The notes beneath the pieces were generated by a model that saw nothing but the letters and a program-made list of their open reading frames with translations, did no database searches and had not been told where the DNA came from. DNA of 53,226 nucleotides, from NCBI GenBank assembly GCA_031119395.1, contig JAVHYA010000003.1, forward strand, positions 105,726 to 158,951, read 5' to 3'. Below, piece after piece: positions 37,354 through 48,043 of the stretch. The stretch is from Pseudomonadota bacterium. Lineage in GTDB: Bacteria; Pseudomonadota; Gammaproteobacteria; Burkholderiales; Burkholderiaceae_C. A program made the position numbers and the translations under genes. Numbering within the stretch: position 1 is the stretch's first letter; each line of letters starts with the position of its first letter.

Positions 37354-38604
37354 ATGACCGTCTCCCGCCGCACCCGCGCATCGCGCGCGCCGCTCGCCCC
37401 GCCTTCTTCCGCCCCGACACCTGCCGCGGCCCTCGTCTCGCCCCGGCCCGTGGTCGCCTCGCCCGACCAGGCCGCCGCCGCGGCCACCAAGGCACTGGTG
37501 CTGCAGGGCGGCGGGGCGCTCGGCGCCTACCAGGCCGGCGTGTACGAGGCGCTGTTCGAGCGCCACAAGGACATGGACTGGGTCGCCGGCGTGTCGATCG
37601 GCGCCATCAATGCGGCGCTGATTGCCGGCAATGCGCCCGAGCACCGCGTGGCGCGGCTGCGCGAGTTCTGGCACCTCGTGTCCTCGGCACCGGGGCAAAT
37701 GCTGCCGGGCTGGGCCGGCGAGCGCAGCTGGCTCAACCAGTGGAGCGCCGGGACCGCCGTGGCGCTGGGCATCCCGGGCTTCTTCGAGCCGCGCATGAGC
37801 CCCGCGCTGATGATGGGCGCGGCGGCGCCCATGCTGAGCTACTACGACACCAGCCCGCTCAAGGCCACGCTGGAGCGGCTGGTCGACTTCGACCGCATCA
37901 ACCGCCGCGAGATGCGCTTCTCGGTCGGTGCGGTGAACGTGCGCACCGGCAACATCGTGTACTTCGACAACGGCACGACCACGATCCGCCCCGAGCACAT
38001 CATGGCCAGCGGTGCGCTGCCGCCGGGCTTTCCGCCGGTGCACATCGACGGCGACGACTACTGGGACGGCGGCATCGTGTCGAACACCCCGCTGCAGTAC
38101 GTGCTCGACGAGCACGTGCGCAGCCGGCGCCTGCTGGTGCTGCAGGTCGACCTCTTCAGCGCACGCGGCGCGATGCCGCGCACCCTGGGCGACGTGGCGG
38201 CGCGGCAGAAGGACATCCAGTACTCCAGCCGCACCCGCATGAACACCGATGCCCTGGCTGCCAACGTGAACCTGCAGCAGGCGCTGGCGGCGCTGCTGGA
38301 GCGCCTGCCCGCGCACCTGCGCCGCGAGCCCGACGTGGCCGCCCTGTGCGCGCACCTCAAGAGCGAGCCGATCGACATCGTGCACCTCATCTACCGCCAC
38401 AAGCCCTACGAGCTCGATTCGAAGGACTACGAGTTCTCGCGCATCACCGTCGACGAGCACTGGGACAGCGGCGCGCGCGACATGCGCATCACGCTGCAGC
38501 ACCCGGAATGGCTGCGCCCCACGGCCCAGGCCGGCGGCGTGACCACCTATGACCTGAGCGAGCCGGATGTGGCGCGCGTTCGCCATCCGGGCACGGCGGT
38601 GTGA
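37354..38604 (+). CDS. Patatin-like phospholipase with C-terminal DUF3734
   Basis: 416 residues. A disordered Ala/Pro/Ser-rich N-terminus (1-45) is followed by the patatin domain: oxyanion loop LQGGGALGAYQAGVYEAL, nucleophile in GVSIG, and catalytic Asp in DYWDGGIVSNTP. A C-terminal DUF3734-like part contains FSRITVDEHWDSGARDM. It should hydrolyse acyl esters (phospholipids or polyester). Being next to acetoacetate decarboxylase and 3-hydroxybutyrate dehydrogenase, it may link to polyhydroxybutyrate turnover; this is inference. ATG 37354 and GTG 37339 are both possible starts. Confidence 0.9.
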   Translation: MTVSRRTRASRAPLAPPSSAPTPAAALVSPRPVVASPDQAAAAATKALVLQGGGALGAYQAGVYEALFERHKDMDWVAGVSIGAINAALIAGNAPEHRVARLREFWHLVSSAPGQMLPGWAGERSWLNQWSAGTAVALGIPGFFEPRMSPALMMGAAAPMLSYYDTSPLKATLERLVDFDRINRREMRFSVGAVNVRTGNIVYFDNGTTTIRPEHIMASGALPPGFPPVHIDGDDYWDGGIVSNTPLQYVLDEHVRSRRLLVLQVDLFSARGAMPRTLGDVAARQKDIQYSSRTRMNTDALAANVNLQQALAALLERLPAHLRREPDVAALCAHLKSEPIDIVHLIYRHKPYELDSKDYEFSRITVDEHWDSGARDMRITLQHPEWLRPTAQAGGVTTYDLSEPDVARVRHPGTAV

Positions 38605-38622
38605 AGGGTGCTCGGCTGGCTT

Positions 38623-38685
38623 GCTATGAAAAAGATAGCTGCCGGCGCAGGCGGGACGGGCGTTGCCGGGCGATTTGGGCCTGAA
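38623..38685 (+). repeat. Dispersed 60-bp repeat, copy E (after the patatin gene)
   Basis: GCTATgaaaaagATAGC, then TGCCGGCGCAGGCGGGACGG, then GCGTTGCCGGGCGATTTGGGCCTGAA. It starts 18 bp after the patatin stop in the same orientation as copy D. The rest of the 199-bp gap to the next gene holds nothing I can name. Confidence 0.88.
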
Positions 38686-38803
38686 GGCCGCCATCGGCGC
38701 GGCGGGGCGCCGGATCGAGGGTTCAGTTTCCCCTAAGGCGGGGCGGTGAAGCTGGGGGCTCGCTGTCACACGCCCTGCATCGCTCACTCCCACCCTGCTG
38801 CCC

Positions 38804-39553
38804 ATGAAAGCCTCCGACCTGCGCGAGCGCGCCTTCGCCATGCCCTTCACCAGCCCGGCCTTTCCGCCCGGGCCCTATCGCTTCGTCGACCGCGAGTTCC
38901 TGGTCGTCACCTACCGCACCGATCCCGAGGCGCTGCGCGCCGTGGTGCCCGAGCCGCTGGAGATCGTCGAGCCGGTGGTGAAGTACGAGTTCATCCGCAT
39001 GCCCGATTCGACCGGCTTCGGCGACTACACCGAGTCGGGCCAGGTCATTCCGGTGCAGCTGCGCACCGAACGCGGGCTGGAGCAGGGCGCCTACGTGCAT
39101 GCCATGTACCTGGAAGACCACCCGCCGATCGCCGGCGGCCGGGAACTGTGGGGCTTTCCGAAGAAGCTGGCGTCGCCCGCGTTCACCTACGAGACCGACA
39201 CCATCGTCGGCACGCTCGACTACGGCAAGGTGCGCGTGGCCACCGCCACCATGGGCTTCAAGCACCGCGCGCTGCCGCCCGGCCCCATTCTTGCCGGCAT
39301 CGCGCAGCCCAACTTCCTGCTCAAGATCATTCCCCATGTCGACGGCACGGCCCGCATCTGCGAACTGGTGCGCTACCACATGGTCGACGTGCAGCTCAAG
39401 GGCGCCTGGACCGGCCCGGCCTCGCTCGAGCTGCACCCGCATGCGCTGGCGCCCGTGGCACAGCTGCCGGTGCTCGAGGTGCAGTTGGCCGTGCACTACA
39501 TCGCCGACATGACGCTGGCGCTGGGGACGGTCGAACGCGACTACCTGGCCTGA
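38804..39553 (+). CDS. adc: Acetoacetate decarboxylase
   Basis: 249 residues. The Schiff-base lysine and its pKa-lowering neighbour are Lys120 and Lys121 in [12 protein letters not shown]. Glu residues of the active site appear in [20 protein letters not shown]. It converts acetoacetate to acetone and CO2 in the cytoplasm, draining the ketone-body pool produced by the neighbouring 3-hydroxybutyrate dehydrogenase. The gene lies between the patatin gene and hbdH, separated from the latter by a long inverted repeat. Confidence 0.93.
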   Translation: MKASDLRERAFAMPFTSPAFPPGPYRFVDREFLVVTYRTDPEALRAVVPEPLEIVEPVVKYEFIRMPDSTGFGDYTESGQVIPVQLRTERGLEQGAYVHAMYLEDHPPIAGGRELWGFPKKLASPAFTYETDTIVGTLDYGKVRVATATMGFKHRALPPGPILAGIAQPNFLLKIIPHVDGTARICELVRYHMVDVQLKGAWTGPASLELHPHALAPVAQLPVLEVQLAVHYIADMTLALGTVERDYLA

Positions 39554-39562
39554 ACCCGATAC

Positions 39563-39677
39563 GGGCAGCCGAACGCAGAGGGCGCAGAAGTCACGCAGAG
39601 GTCGCAGAGAAAGCCTTCATGAATTTCACTTTTGCGACCTCTGCGAAATCTTTGCGACCTCTGCGTTCGGCTGTCCG
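39563..39677. repeat. Long imperfect inverted repeat, family 2 copy 2
   Basis: Arms of about 40 nt face each other: GGGCAGCCGAACGCAGAGGG... and the complement ...CCTCTGCGTTCGGCTGTCCG. Each is made of iterated CGCAGAGGN units, with a T-rich centre. It begins 10 bp after the acetoacetate decarboxylase stop and ends 33 bp before hbdH. The layout and flanks match copy 1 at 16733. Confidence 0.8.
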
Positions 39678-39710
39678 ATTCCGCTTTTTCAACCTCAACA
39701 GGAACCCACC

Positions 39711-40493
39711 ATGCAACTCAAGGACAAGGTCGCCTACATCACCGGCTCGGCCAGCGGCATCGGCAAGGAGATCGCCATCGTCTATGCGCGCGAAGGCGCG
39801 AAGATCGTCATTGCCGACCTCAACAAGGACGCCGCCGACGCAACGGCCGCCGAACTGAAGGCCACGGGCGCGCAAGCCATCGGCGTGGCGGTGGACGTGA
39901 CCAGCGAGGACCAGGTCGACGCCTCGGTCGAGGAGGCCGTGAAAGCCTTCGGCGGCATCGACATCCTGGTGAGCAACGCCGGCATCCAGATCGTCCACCC
40001 GGTGGAAGAGTTCGCGTTTGCCGACTGGAAGAAGATGCTCGCCATCCACCTCGACGGCGCCTTCCTCACGACCAAGGCCTGCCTCAAGCACATGTACGCC
40101 CAGGGCCGCGGCGGCCGGGTGATCTACATGGGCTCGGTGCACTCGAAGGAAGCATCGCTGCTCAAGGCGCCCTACGTCACGGCCAAGCACGGCCTGATCG
40201 GCCTGGCCAAGACGGTCGCCAAGGAGGGCGCCAAGCACGGCGTGGCCGCCAACGTGATCTGCCCGGGTTTCGTGCGCACGCCGCTGGTCGAGAAGCAGAT
40301 CCCCGAGCAGGCCCGGACCCTGGGCATCACCGAGGAAGAGGTGGTCAAGAACGTGATGCTCAAGGAGACCGTGGACGGCGAGTTCACCACCACCGACGAC
40401 GTGGCCCAGGTGGCGCTGCTGTTCGCCGCCTTTCCGACGAACGCACTGACCGGCCAGTCGATGGTCGTGAGCCACGGCTGGTTCATGCAGTGA
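39711..40493 (+). CDS. hbdH: 3-hydroxybutyrate dehydrogenase (SDR family)
   Basis: 260 residues, classical short-chain dehydrogenase. The NAD-binding motif is [11 protein letters not shown] (about 10-20), NAGI follows at about 89, and the catalytic Ser-Tyr-Lys are in [25 protein letters not shown]. The [12 protein letters not shown] stretch and the C-terminal [17 protein letters not shown] are characteristic of (R)-3-hydroxybutyrate dehydrogenase. It oxidises 3-hydroxybutyrate from PHB breakdown to acetoacetate, the substrate of the preceding gene's product. Confidence 0.93.
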   Translation: MQLKDKVAYITGSASGIGKEIAIVYAREGAKIVIADLNKDAADATAAELKATGAQAIGVAVDVTSEDQVDASVEEAVKAFGGIDILVSNAGIQIVHPVEEFAFADWKKMLAIHLDGAFLTTKACLKHMYAQGRGGRVIYMGSVHSKEASLLKAPYVTAKHGLIGLAKTVAKEGAKHGVAANVICPGFVRTPLVEKQIPEQARTLGITEEEVVKNVMLKETVDGEFTTTDDVAQVALLFAAFPTNALTGQSMVVSHGWFMQ

Positions 40494-40589
40494 GCGCGAA
40501 CACGTGCGGCCTCCACCTACAAGGGGAGGCGGCGCGCGCCGAGCGCGGCGATGGCGAAATCGTCGTTCTGGAGTGATAAGGTGGCGGCC

Positions 40590-41186
40590 ATGCCTGCCCA
40601 CCTGAACCTCTCCCGTTTTCCCTCGTTCATGACGGCATGCCGCGGCGCGGGGGCCACCGCGCTGGCCGCGGCCGTGCTCGCCGGCTGCACCTCGGTGTCG
40701 CTCGACGAGCCGCCGCGCCGACCGCCGCCGCCGATGCCGTACCCGCAGCAGGTGCCGCCGCCGCAGCCCCTGCCGCCGCAGGCGACCCCGGTGCCGGCGC
40801 CGCCGCCGACGGTGCGCGAGCCGCAGCTGGCCGCCTTCAGCACCCGCCTGGACGGGCGCAACGAGGTGCCGCCGGTCTACAGCATGGGCACGGGCACGCT
40901 GGATGCGGTGCTCGACCGCGAGAGCGGGCTGTTGCGCTTCCGCCTCACCTTCTCGAACCTCAGCGGCCCGGTCACGGCGGCGCATTTCCACGGCCCGGCC
41001 GACGTCGGCGGCAACGCGCCCCCGGTGGTCACGCTCAACGGCCCCTACAACGTGCCCTACGAAGGCCGGCTCACGCTGACGCCCGCGCAGCGGGCCGACC
41101 TGCTGGCCGGGCGCTGGTACGTCAACATCCACACGGAGCGCAACCCTGCCGGGGAGCTGCGCGGTCAGATCATCGAGCGCCGCTGA
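40590..41186 (+). CDS. CHRD-domain lipoprotein
   Basis: 198 residues from ATG 40590. A lipoprotein signal peptide ends LAGC (about Cys34), a very Pro-rich linker covers about 45-80, then comes a CHRD domain with LDGRNEVPPVYSMGTGTLDAVLD, AAHFHGPADVGGNAPPVV and NIHTERNPAGELRGQI. CHRD domains were named from chordin; bacterial versions are extracytoplasmic and of unknown function. Earlier and later starts (40551, 40629) are possible. It follows hbdH by 96 bp and converges with the MarR-GNAT gene. Confidence 0.85.
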   Translation: MPAHLNLSRFPSFMTACRGAGATALAAAVLAGCTSVSLDEPPRRPPPPMPYPQQVPPPQPLPPQATPVPAPPPTVREPQLAAFSTRLDGRNEVPPVYSMGTGTLDAVLDRESGLLRFRLTFSNLSGPVTAAHFHGPADVGGNAPPVVTLNGPYNVPYEGRLTLTPAQRADLLAGRWYVNIHTERNPAGELRGQIIERR

Positions 41187-41204
41187 GGCGGGCCGACTCG
41201 GCGG

Positions 41205-42134
41205 CTAGAGCCGCAGCGACCAGGTCTCGCCGACGAGCTGCTGGCCGAAACCCTCGTAGGCCTCGGACCTGTCGAGCACGAAGCCGCGCTTGGCATAGAT
41301 GCCCCGCGCGGCCGTGAGGCAGCTGTTGGTCCACAGCACCATCTTCCTGTAGCCCCTGGCGCGCGCGAAGGCGATGGCCTCGTCGGTCAGGCGCGCGCCC
41401 AGTCCCAGGCCGCGCGCCTGCGGCGCCAGGATCAGCATGCGCAGCTGGGCGGTGGCCGCCGACTTGCGCACCACGAAGATCGCGCCCACACGCTCACCGT
41501 CGAGCTCGGCGATCCAGCACTTCTCCCACTGCGGCTGGAACTTGCGCACGAAGCGCGCCGCGATGTCCGCCACCAGCGCCTCGAACTCGATGTTCCAGCC
41601 GTACTCGCGGGCATAGACCTCGCCGTGCTGCTGCACCACCCAGCCGATGTCGCCCGGCGTCGGGTCGCGCAGCAGCACCGTGCGCGTGGCCGGGGTCGCC
41701 GCGCCGAGCAGCGCCTCGAGCCGCGCCATCGCGGCCACCGCCTCGGCGCGCTGCGCGGGCGCCAGCGGTGCCAGCAGCGCCGCCGCCTCTTCGCGCGACT
41801 TCTGCTGCAGCGGTGCGAAGGCCGCATGGCCCGCCTCGGTGAGGTGCAGCAGGCTCTGCCGCGCGTCCGCCGGGTGGGGGGTGCGTCGCAGCCAGCCCGC
41901 ATTGTCGAAGCGCTTGAGGATGCGGCTCAGGTACCCGCCATCGAGCCCGAGCTCCCGTTGCAGCGCGGCCGCGCTCGGGCCGTCCCGGTGCGCCAGTTCG
42001 TAGAGCACGCGCACGTCCGTCAGCGACAGGTCGCTGCGGAGGTAGGGGTCGAGCACGCCGATGCGGCGGGTGAAGAAGCGGTTGAAGCGGCGCACGGCTT
42101 TGACTTGAGCGGTCGGGACGGAAACGGCGGTCAT
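41205..42134 (-). CDS. MarR-type regulator fused to a GNAT acetyltransferase
   Basis: 309 residues. An N-terminal MarR winged HTH (about 12-145, with LSLTDVRVLYELAHRDGPSAAALQRELGLDGGYLSRILKRFDNAGWL) is followed by a C-terminal GNAT domain (about 155-309) with the acetyl-CoA loop LAPQARGLGLGARL. Bifunctional MarR-GNAT proteins are widespread, but targets are mostly unknown. A near-perfect palindrome sits 8-30 bp upstream of the start codon, suggesting autoregulation. It is divergent from ygiQ, 200 bp apart. Confidence 0.92.
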   Translation of the reverse strand: MTAVSVPTAQVKAVRRFNRFFTRRIGVLDPYLRSDLSLTDVRVLYELAHRDGPSAAALQRELGLDGGYLSRILKRFDNAGWLRRTPHPADARQSLLHLTEAGHAAFAPLQQKSREEAAALLAPLAPAQRAEAVAAMARLEALLGAATPATRTVLLRDPTPGDIGWVVQQHGEVYAREYGWNIEFEALVADIAARFVRKFQPQWEKCWIAELDGERVGAIFVVRKSAATAQLRMLILAPQARGLGLGARLTDEAIAFARARGYRKMVLWTNSCLTAARGIYAKRGFVLDRSEAYEGFGQQLVGETWSLRL

Positions 42135-42141
42135 GTTGCCA

Positions 42142-42164
42142 TTGTCAATTTAAATTGTTGACAA
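42142..42164. promoter_or_regulatory. Palindromic MarR-type operator upstream of the MarR-GNAT gene
   Basis: Arms TTGTCAA (42142-42148) and TTGACAA (42158-42164) enclose an A+T core. The inner CAATTTAAATTG is itself a perfect 12-bp palindrome. This A+T island stands out in G+C-rich DNA directly before the start codon at 42134. Confidence 0.6.
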
Positions 42165-42334
42165 AAGCAAGTGAAAGCCGATTCCGGTCCGTCCGGGCGG
42201 TGCAGGCGGCCGTGGGCACCTGGCCTTGGCAACGGTGGGGCCATCGGCCCCTTCGGTAAAATGCGCGATCCCCACGCGAAGCAGACAACCGGGCCCCGCC
42301 GCCACCCGGACCGCGTCTGCCATTCCCTTCCACG

Positions 42335-44701
<2,367 letters not shown>

Positions 44702-44810
44702 GGTCCTCAGCCGCCGGATCGGCCTGCAGCGCCCGTGCAGCGGGTGCGTGCGGCGATGGATTCGACCGCGTGCCGCGCACGCCCGCCCGCGCGCCCGCTA
44801 CGATCGCGCC

Positions 44811-45713
44811 ATGACCGCGTCGCGCATTCACGCCTCCCGCCGTGCCTGGCTGGCGGCCTTCGGATGGGGGCTGGCGCTGCTCGGCGGCCACGCCGGCGCA
44901 CAGGCCTCGGGCGGCCAGGCCCTGCTCGACAGCTTCGCGCAGGTCCATGCGCGCATGGCCAAGAGCGGCCTGGGCCGGCCGATGGTGCTCGAATCGGCCG
45001 AGACGCCGAACGGCCTGAAGGGCGACGTCTACGCCGTCGTCGACCACCGGCTCGACGACCTGCGCGGCGCGCTGGAGAAGCCCGAGCAGTGGTGCGAGTT
45101 GCTCACCCTGCACATCAACAACCGCCGCTGCCGGGTGGGGCAGGCCGCGGGCGGCGGCGCCACGCTCACGCTGAGCGTGGTGCGGCGCTACGACAAGCCG
45201 GTGGAGGAGGCCTTCGAGCTGCCCTTCAGCTACCGCGTGGCGTCGTCCACGCCCGACTTCCTCGCGGTCGACATGCGCACCGCCGAGGGCCCCTTCGGCA
45301 CCAGCAACTACCGTGTGCTGCTGGAGGCGGTGCGGCTCGACGGCGAACGCACCTTTCTCCACTTCGGCTACGGCTACGAGCACAACATGATGGTCAAGCT
45401 CGCGACCCAGGCCTACCTCGCGACCTTCGGCGCCCACAAGGTGGGCTTCACCGTCACGGGCCGTGACGAGAACGGCCAGCCGGTGCACATCACCGGCCTG
45501 CGCGGCCTGGTGGAGCGCAACGCGATGCGCTACTTCCTCACGCTCGATGCCTACCTGGTGGGCCTGGACGCGCCCCCGGCCGAGCGCCGCGAGCGCCGGC
45601 AGCGCCTGTGGTTCGCATCCACCGAGCGCTACCCGCGCCAGCTCAAGGAAGTCGACCTGGCGACCTACCTGGCGCAAAAGCGCGCCGACCGAGAACGCGA
45701 CGGCGGACGTTGA
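44811..45713 (+). CDS. Exported conserved hypothetical protein
   Basis: 300 residues. The signal peptide covers about 1-31 (RRAWLAAFGWGLALLGGHAGA). No membrane helix follows, so it is probably periplasmic. There are two Cys close together (WCELLTLHINNRRCRVG, about 99-112) that could pair. A long conserved-looking stretch reads FLHFGYGYEHNMMVKLATQAYLATFG. I do not recognise a domain. The C-terminus is highly charged (ERRERRQR...KRADRERDGGR). It is convergent with the binding-protein gene, with repeat copy F between them. Confidence 0.75.
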   Translation: MTASRIHASRRAWLAAFGWGLALLGGHAGAQASGGQALLDSFAQVHARMAKSGLGRPMVLESAETPNGLKGDVYAVVDHRLDDLRGALEKPEQWCELLTLHINNRRCRVGQAAGGGATLTLSVVRRYDKPVEEAFELPFSYRVASSTPDFLAVDMRTAEGPFGTSNYRVLLEAVRLDGERTFLHFGYGYEHNMMVKLATQAYLATFGAHKVGFTVTGRDENGQPVHITGLRGLVERNAMRYFLTLDAYLVGLDAPPAERRERRQRLWFASTERYPRQLKEVDLATYLAQKRADRERDGGR

Positions 45714-45732
45714 GCCGGCGCCGGGGACTCAA

Positions 45733-45789
45733 GAGAAAAGTGGCTGAAACGCCCGTCCGCCGGGCGCCGTCAGCTATGAATGTCGTAGC
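45733..45789 (-). repeat. Dispersed 60-bp repeat, copy F
   Basis: On the minus strand it reads GCTACgacattcATAGC, then TGACGGCGCCCGGCGGACGGGCG, then TTTCAGCCACTTTT. It lies between convergent genes, with the GCTAC end 15 bp from the stop of the binding-protein gene at 45804. Confidence 0.85.
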
Positions 45790-45803
45790 AACCCGGTGCT
45801 GGC

Positions 45804-47051
45804 TCAGCGCTTGACCAGCGGGCATTTCGACTCGGCCAGCGGCGCGAAGGCCTTGTCGCCCGGCACGGTCTGCAGCACCTTGTAGAGGTCCCAGGTGCTC
45901 TTCGATTCGGCGGGCGTCTTCACCTGCACCAGCAGCATGTCGTGGACCATCTTGCCGTCGGCGCGCAGCTGGCCGTTGCGGATCACGGCGTCGTCGAACT
46001 TCATCGTGCGCAGCTTCGCGACCACCGCGTCCACCTCGTCGGTGCCCGTGGCCTCGATGGCCTTCAGGTAGTTGAGCACGGCGGAGTACACGGCCGCCTG
46101 CATCATGGTCGGCATCTTCCTGTGCACGGCGAAGAAGCGCTGGCCGAAGGCGCGGGCGCGCTCGTCCATGTCCCAGTAGAAGCCGTTGGTCAGCACCATG
46201 CCCTGCGCGTTCGCGAGGCCCATGGACTGCACCTCGGTGATGAGCGAGAGCAGCGGCGTGAAGGTCTGCTTGCCGCCGCGCACCATGCCGAACTGCGCCG
46301 CCTGCTTGACGGTGTTGAGCGTGTCCAGCCCCGAGTTGGCCATGGCGACCACCTGTGCGCCGGAGTTCTGCGCGGTGAGCAGGTAGGAGGACTGGTCCGA
46401 GGAGTTGATCGGATGCCGCGAACTGCCCAGCACCTTGCCGCCCGACTTGTGGATGATGGCCGTGGCGTCCTTCTCCAGCGCGTTGCCGAAGGCGTAGTCG
46501 GCGGTGATGAAGTACCAGCTCGTCAGGCCCCGGGCGATCAGCGCGGGCACGGTGGTGTTCGACAGCGCATAGGTGTCGTACATCCAGTGCACGCTGCGGG
46601 CGGTGCACTGGTCGTCGCTGATGGTGGAGGCACCGGCGCCGGTGACCATGGCGAAGCGCTTCTTCTCGTCGGCGATGCGCGTCACGGCCAGCGCCACGTT
46701 GGAGTAGGTGAGGTCGGTGATCATGTCGACCTGCTGCTGGTCGAACCACTCGCGGGCCTTGGTGGCGCCGATGTCGGTCTTGCCCTGCGAATCGGCGGAG
46801 ACCAGCTCGATGGGCATGCCCAGCACCCTGCGGTCCTTGCTGAACTCGTCGATGGCCAGTTGCGCCGCCACGATCGAGCCCTTGCCCGCGTTCTCGCTCG
46901 ACACGCCCGACAGGTCGGTGAGCACGCCGATCTTGACCACGTTGTCGGAAATGCGCGGCGGCGACGCAGGCTGGGCCAGCGCGGGCGATGAGAGGGCGAG
47001 CAGGGCGGCGGACGCGAGCGCGTGCCGCAGCCGCAGGGGGATGCACGGCAT
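45804..47051 (-). CDS. ABC transporter substrate-binding protein (branched-chain amino acid/urea type)
   Basis: 415 residues. A signal peptide (about 1-26, ALLALSSPALAQP) is followed by a periplasmic-binding-protein type 1 fold: VKIGVLTDLSGVSSENAGKGSIVAAQLAIDEF. LivJ-like proteins of this subgroup bind amino acids, amides or aromatic acids. No permease or ATPase gene is near, so it is an orphan. It is divergent from the hemerythrin-like gene, with a tandem response-regulator-type box in the 229-bp gap. Confidence 0.9.
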   Translation of the reverse strand: MPCIPLRLRHALASAALLALSSPALAQPASPPRISDNVVKIGVLTDLSGVSSENAGKGSIVAAQLAIDEFSKDRRVLGMPIELVSADSQGKTDIGATKAREWFDQQQVDMITDLTYSNVALAVTRIADEKKRFAMVTGAGASTISDDQCTARSVHWMYDTYALSNTTVPALIARGLTSWYFITADYAFGNALEKDATAIIHKSGGKVLGSSRHPINSSDQSSYLLTAQNSGAQVVAMANSGLDTLNTVKQAAQFGMVRGGKQTFTPLLSLITEVQSMGLANAQGMVLTNGFYWDMDERARAFGQRFFAVHRKMPTMMQAAVYSAVLNYLKAIEATGTDEVDAVVAKLRTMKFDDAVIRNGQLRADGKMVHDMLLVQVKTPAESKSTWDLYKVLQTVPGDKAFAPLAESKCPLVKR

Positions 47052-47143
47052 GGGAAATGTCTCCTTCGTTGTCGTTCAAGAAAAGCGCGCGGCCAGTCTA
47101 CGGGAGCACGCGCGCGGCCGCTGTCGCCAGCGGGCAGGACGCG

Positions 47144-47182
47144 CTTAAGAAGTTCTTAGGAAGCCGTTAAGCAATTCTTAGC
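47144..47182. promoter_or_regulatory. Tandem PmrA/QseB-like boxes (four TTARG half-sites at 11-bp period)
   Basis: Hexamers CTTAAG, CTTAGG, GTTAAG and CTTAGC start at 47144, 47155, 47166 and 47177, each separated by exactly 5 bp. The YTTAAG-N5-YTTAAG pattern is that of the PmrA/QseB box of OmpR-family response regulators. TAGACT at 47205-47210 would place the last half-site next to the -35 region of the hemerythrin-like gene. Confidence 0.55.
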
Positions 47183-47280
47183 GGCGCGCGGACGGGGGCG
47201 TTCCTAGACTGCCTTCCAGCAGCCCACGAGGCATGTCGCCGCGGCGAAGCTGCCCTCCAGACCCGAACGGAAACCACACC

Positions 47281-48024
47281 ATGCACATCGACAAGAACGA
47301 ACTGCAGGCCGTCGCCTGCACCTCCGGCGCCGCCACCGCGCGCTTCGACATGTACGCCGGCATCCACAAGGCACTGCGCGCGCTGATGGCCGACACCCTG
47401 CTGACCCTCGGCCGCCTGGACCCGGACGACAGCTTCGAGCTGGCCGACGGCACGCAGCGCCTGCTGGCGCTGCTGGACTTCTGCCGCAGCCACCTGGGCC
47501 ACGAGAATGCGTTCATCCACGCGGCCATGGAAGCCCGCGCGCCCGGCGCCAGCGAGGCCATCGCGCACGAGCATGCGCAGCACGAGGCGGCCATCGCGCG
47601 CCTGGCCGCCCAGGCCACCGGCCTGCTGCACGCGCCCGCCGAAGCGCGCGCCACCGGCGTGCTGGCGCTCTACCGCGAGACCTCGCTCTTCGTCGCGCAC
47701 AACTTCGAGCACATGCACGTCGAGGAGACGGCGCACAACGCGGTGCTCTGGGCCCGCTACACCGATGCCGAACTGGTCGCCCTCCACGATGCGCTGGTGG
47801 CCTCGATCCCGCCGCAGGAGATGATGTTCACGCTGCGCTGGCTGGTGCCCTTCATGAACCCGGCCGAGCGGGCCGCGATGCTGCGCGAGATGCAGGCCCA
47901 TGCACCGGCACCGGCCTTCGCCGCCGCGCTGGACGTGGTGCGCCCGCACCTGAGCGAGCGCGAGTGGGCCAAGCTCGCGGGCGCCCTGGGCCTGCCGCCG
48001 GCGCCAGGCCTGGTCGCTGCCTGA
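47281..48024 (+). CDS. Hemerythrin-like (HHE-type) protein
   Basis: 247 residues. The His/Glu pattern fits a four-helix hemerythrin-like metal site: His29 in YAGIHKALRALM, His74/Glu75/His80 in HLGHENAFIH, His96/98/101 in AHEHAQHEAAI, and His140/144/146 with Glu148/149 in VAHNFEHMHVEE. The C-terminal 90 residues are outside the four-helix part and helical. It may bind oxygen or NO, or act as a di-iron repair protein. It is probably driven by the tandem box upstream. It is convergent with the PNPOx-GAF-wHTH gene, 19 bp apart. Confidence 0.8.
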   Translation: MHIDKNELQAVACTSGAATARFDMYAGIHKALRALMADTLLTLGRLDPDDSFELADGTQRLLALLDFCRSHLGHENAFIHAAMEARAPGASEAIAHEHAQHEAAIARLAAQATGLLHAPAEARATGVLALYRETSLFVAHNFEHMHVEETAHNAVLWARYTDAELVALHDALVASIPPQEMMFTLRWLVPFMNPAERAAMLREMQAHAPAPAFAAALDVVRPHLSEREWAKLAGALGLPPAPGLVAA

Positions 48025-48043
48025 GGCGGATGCGGCGCGCCGG

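Noticed and set aside
42226-42262. TTGGCA and TAAAAT upstream of ygiQ as a promoter
   Set aside because: The spacer is about 25 bp, too long for sigma-70. The -10-like hexamer alone is not enough.
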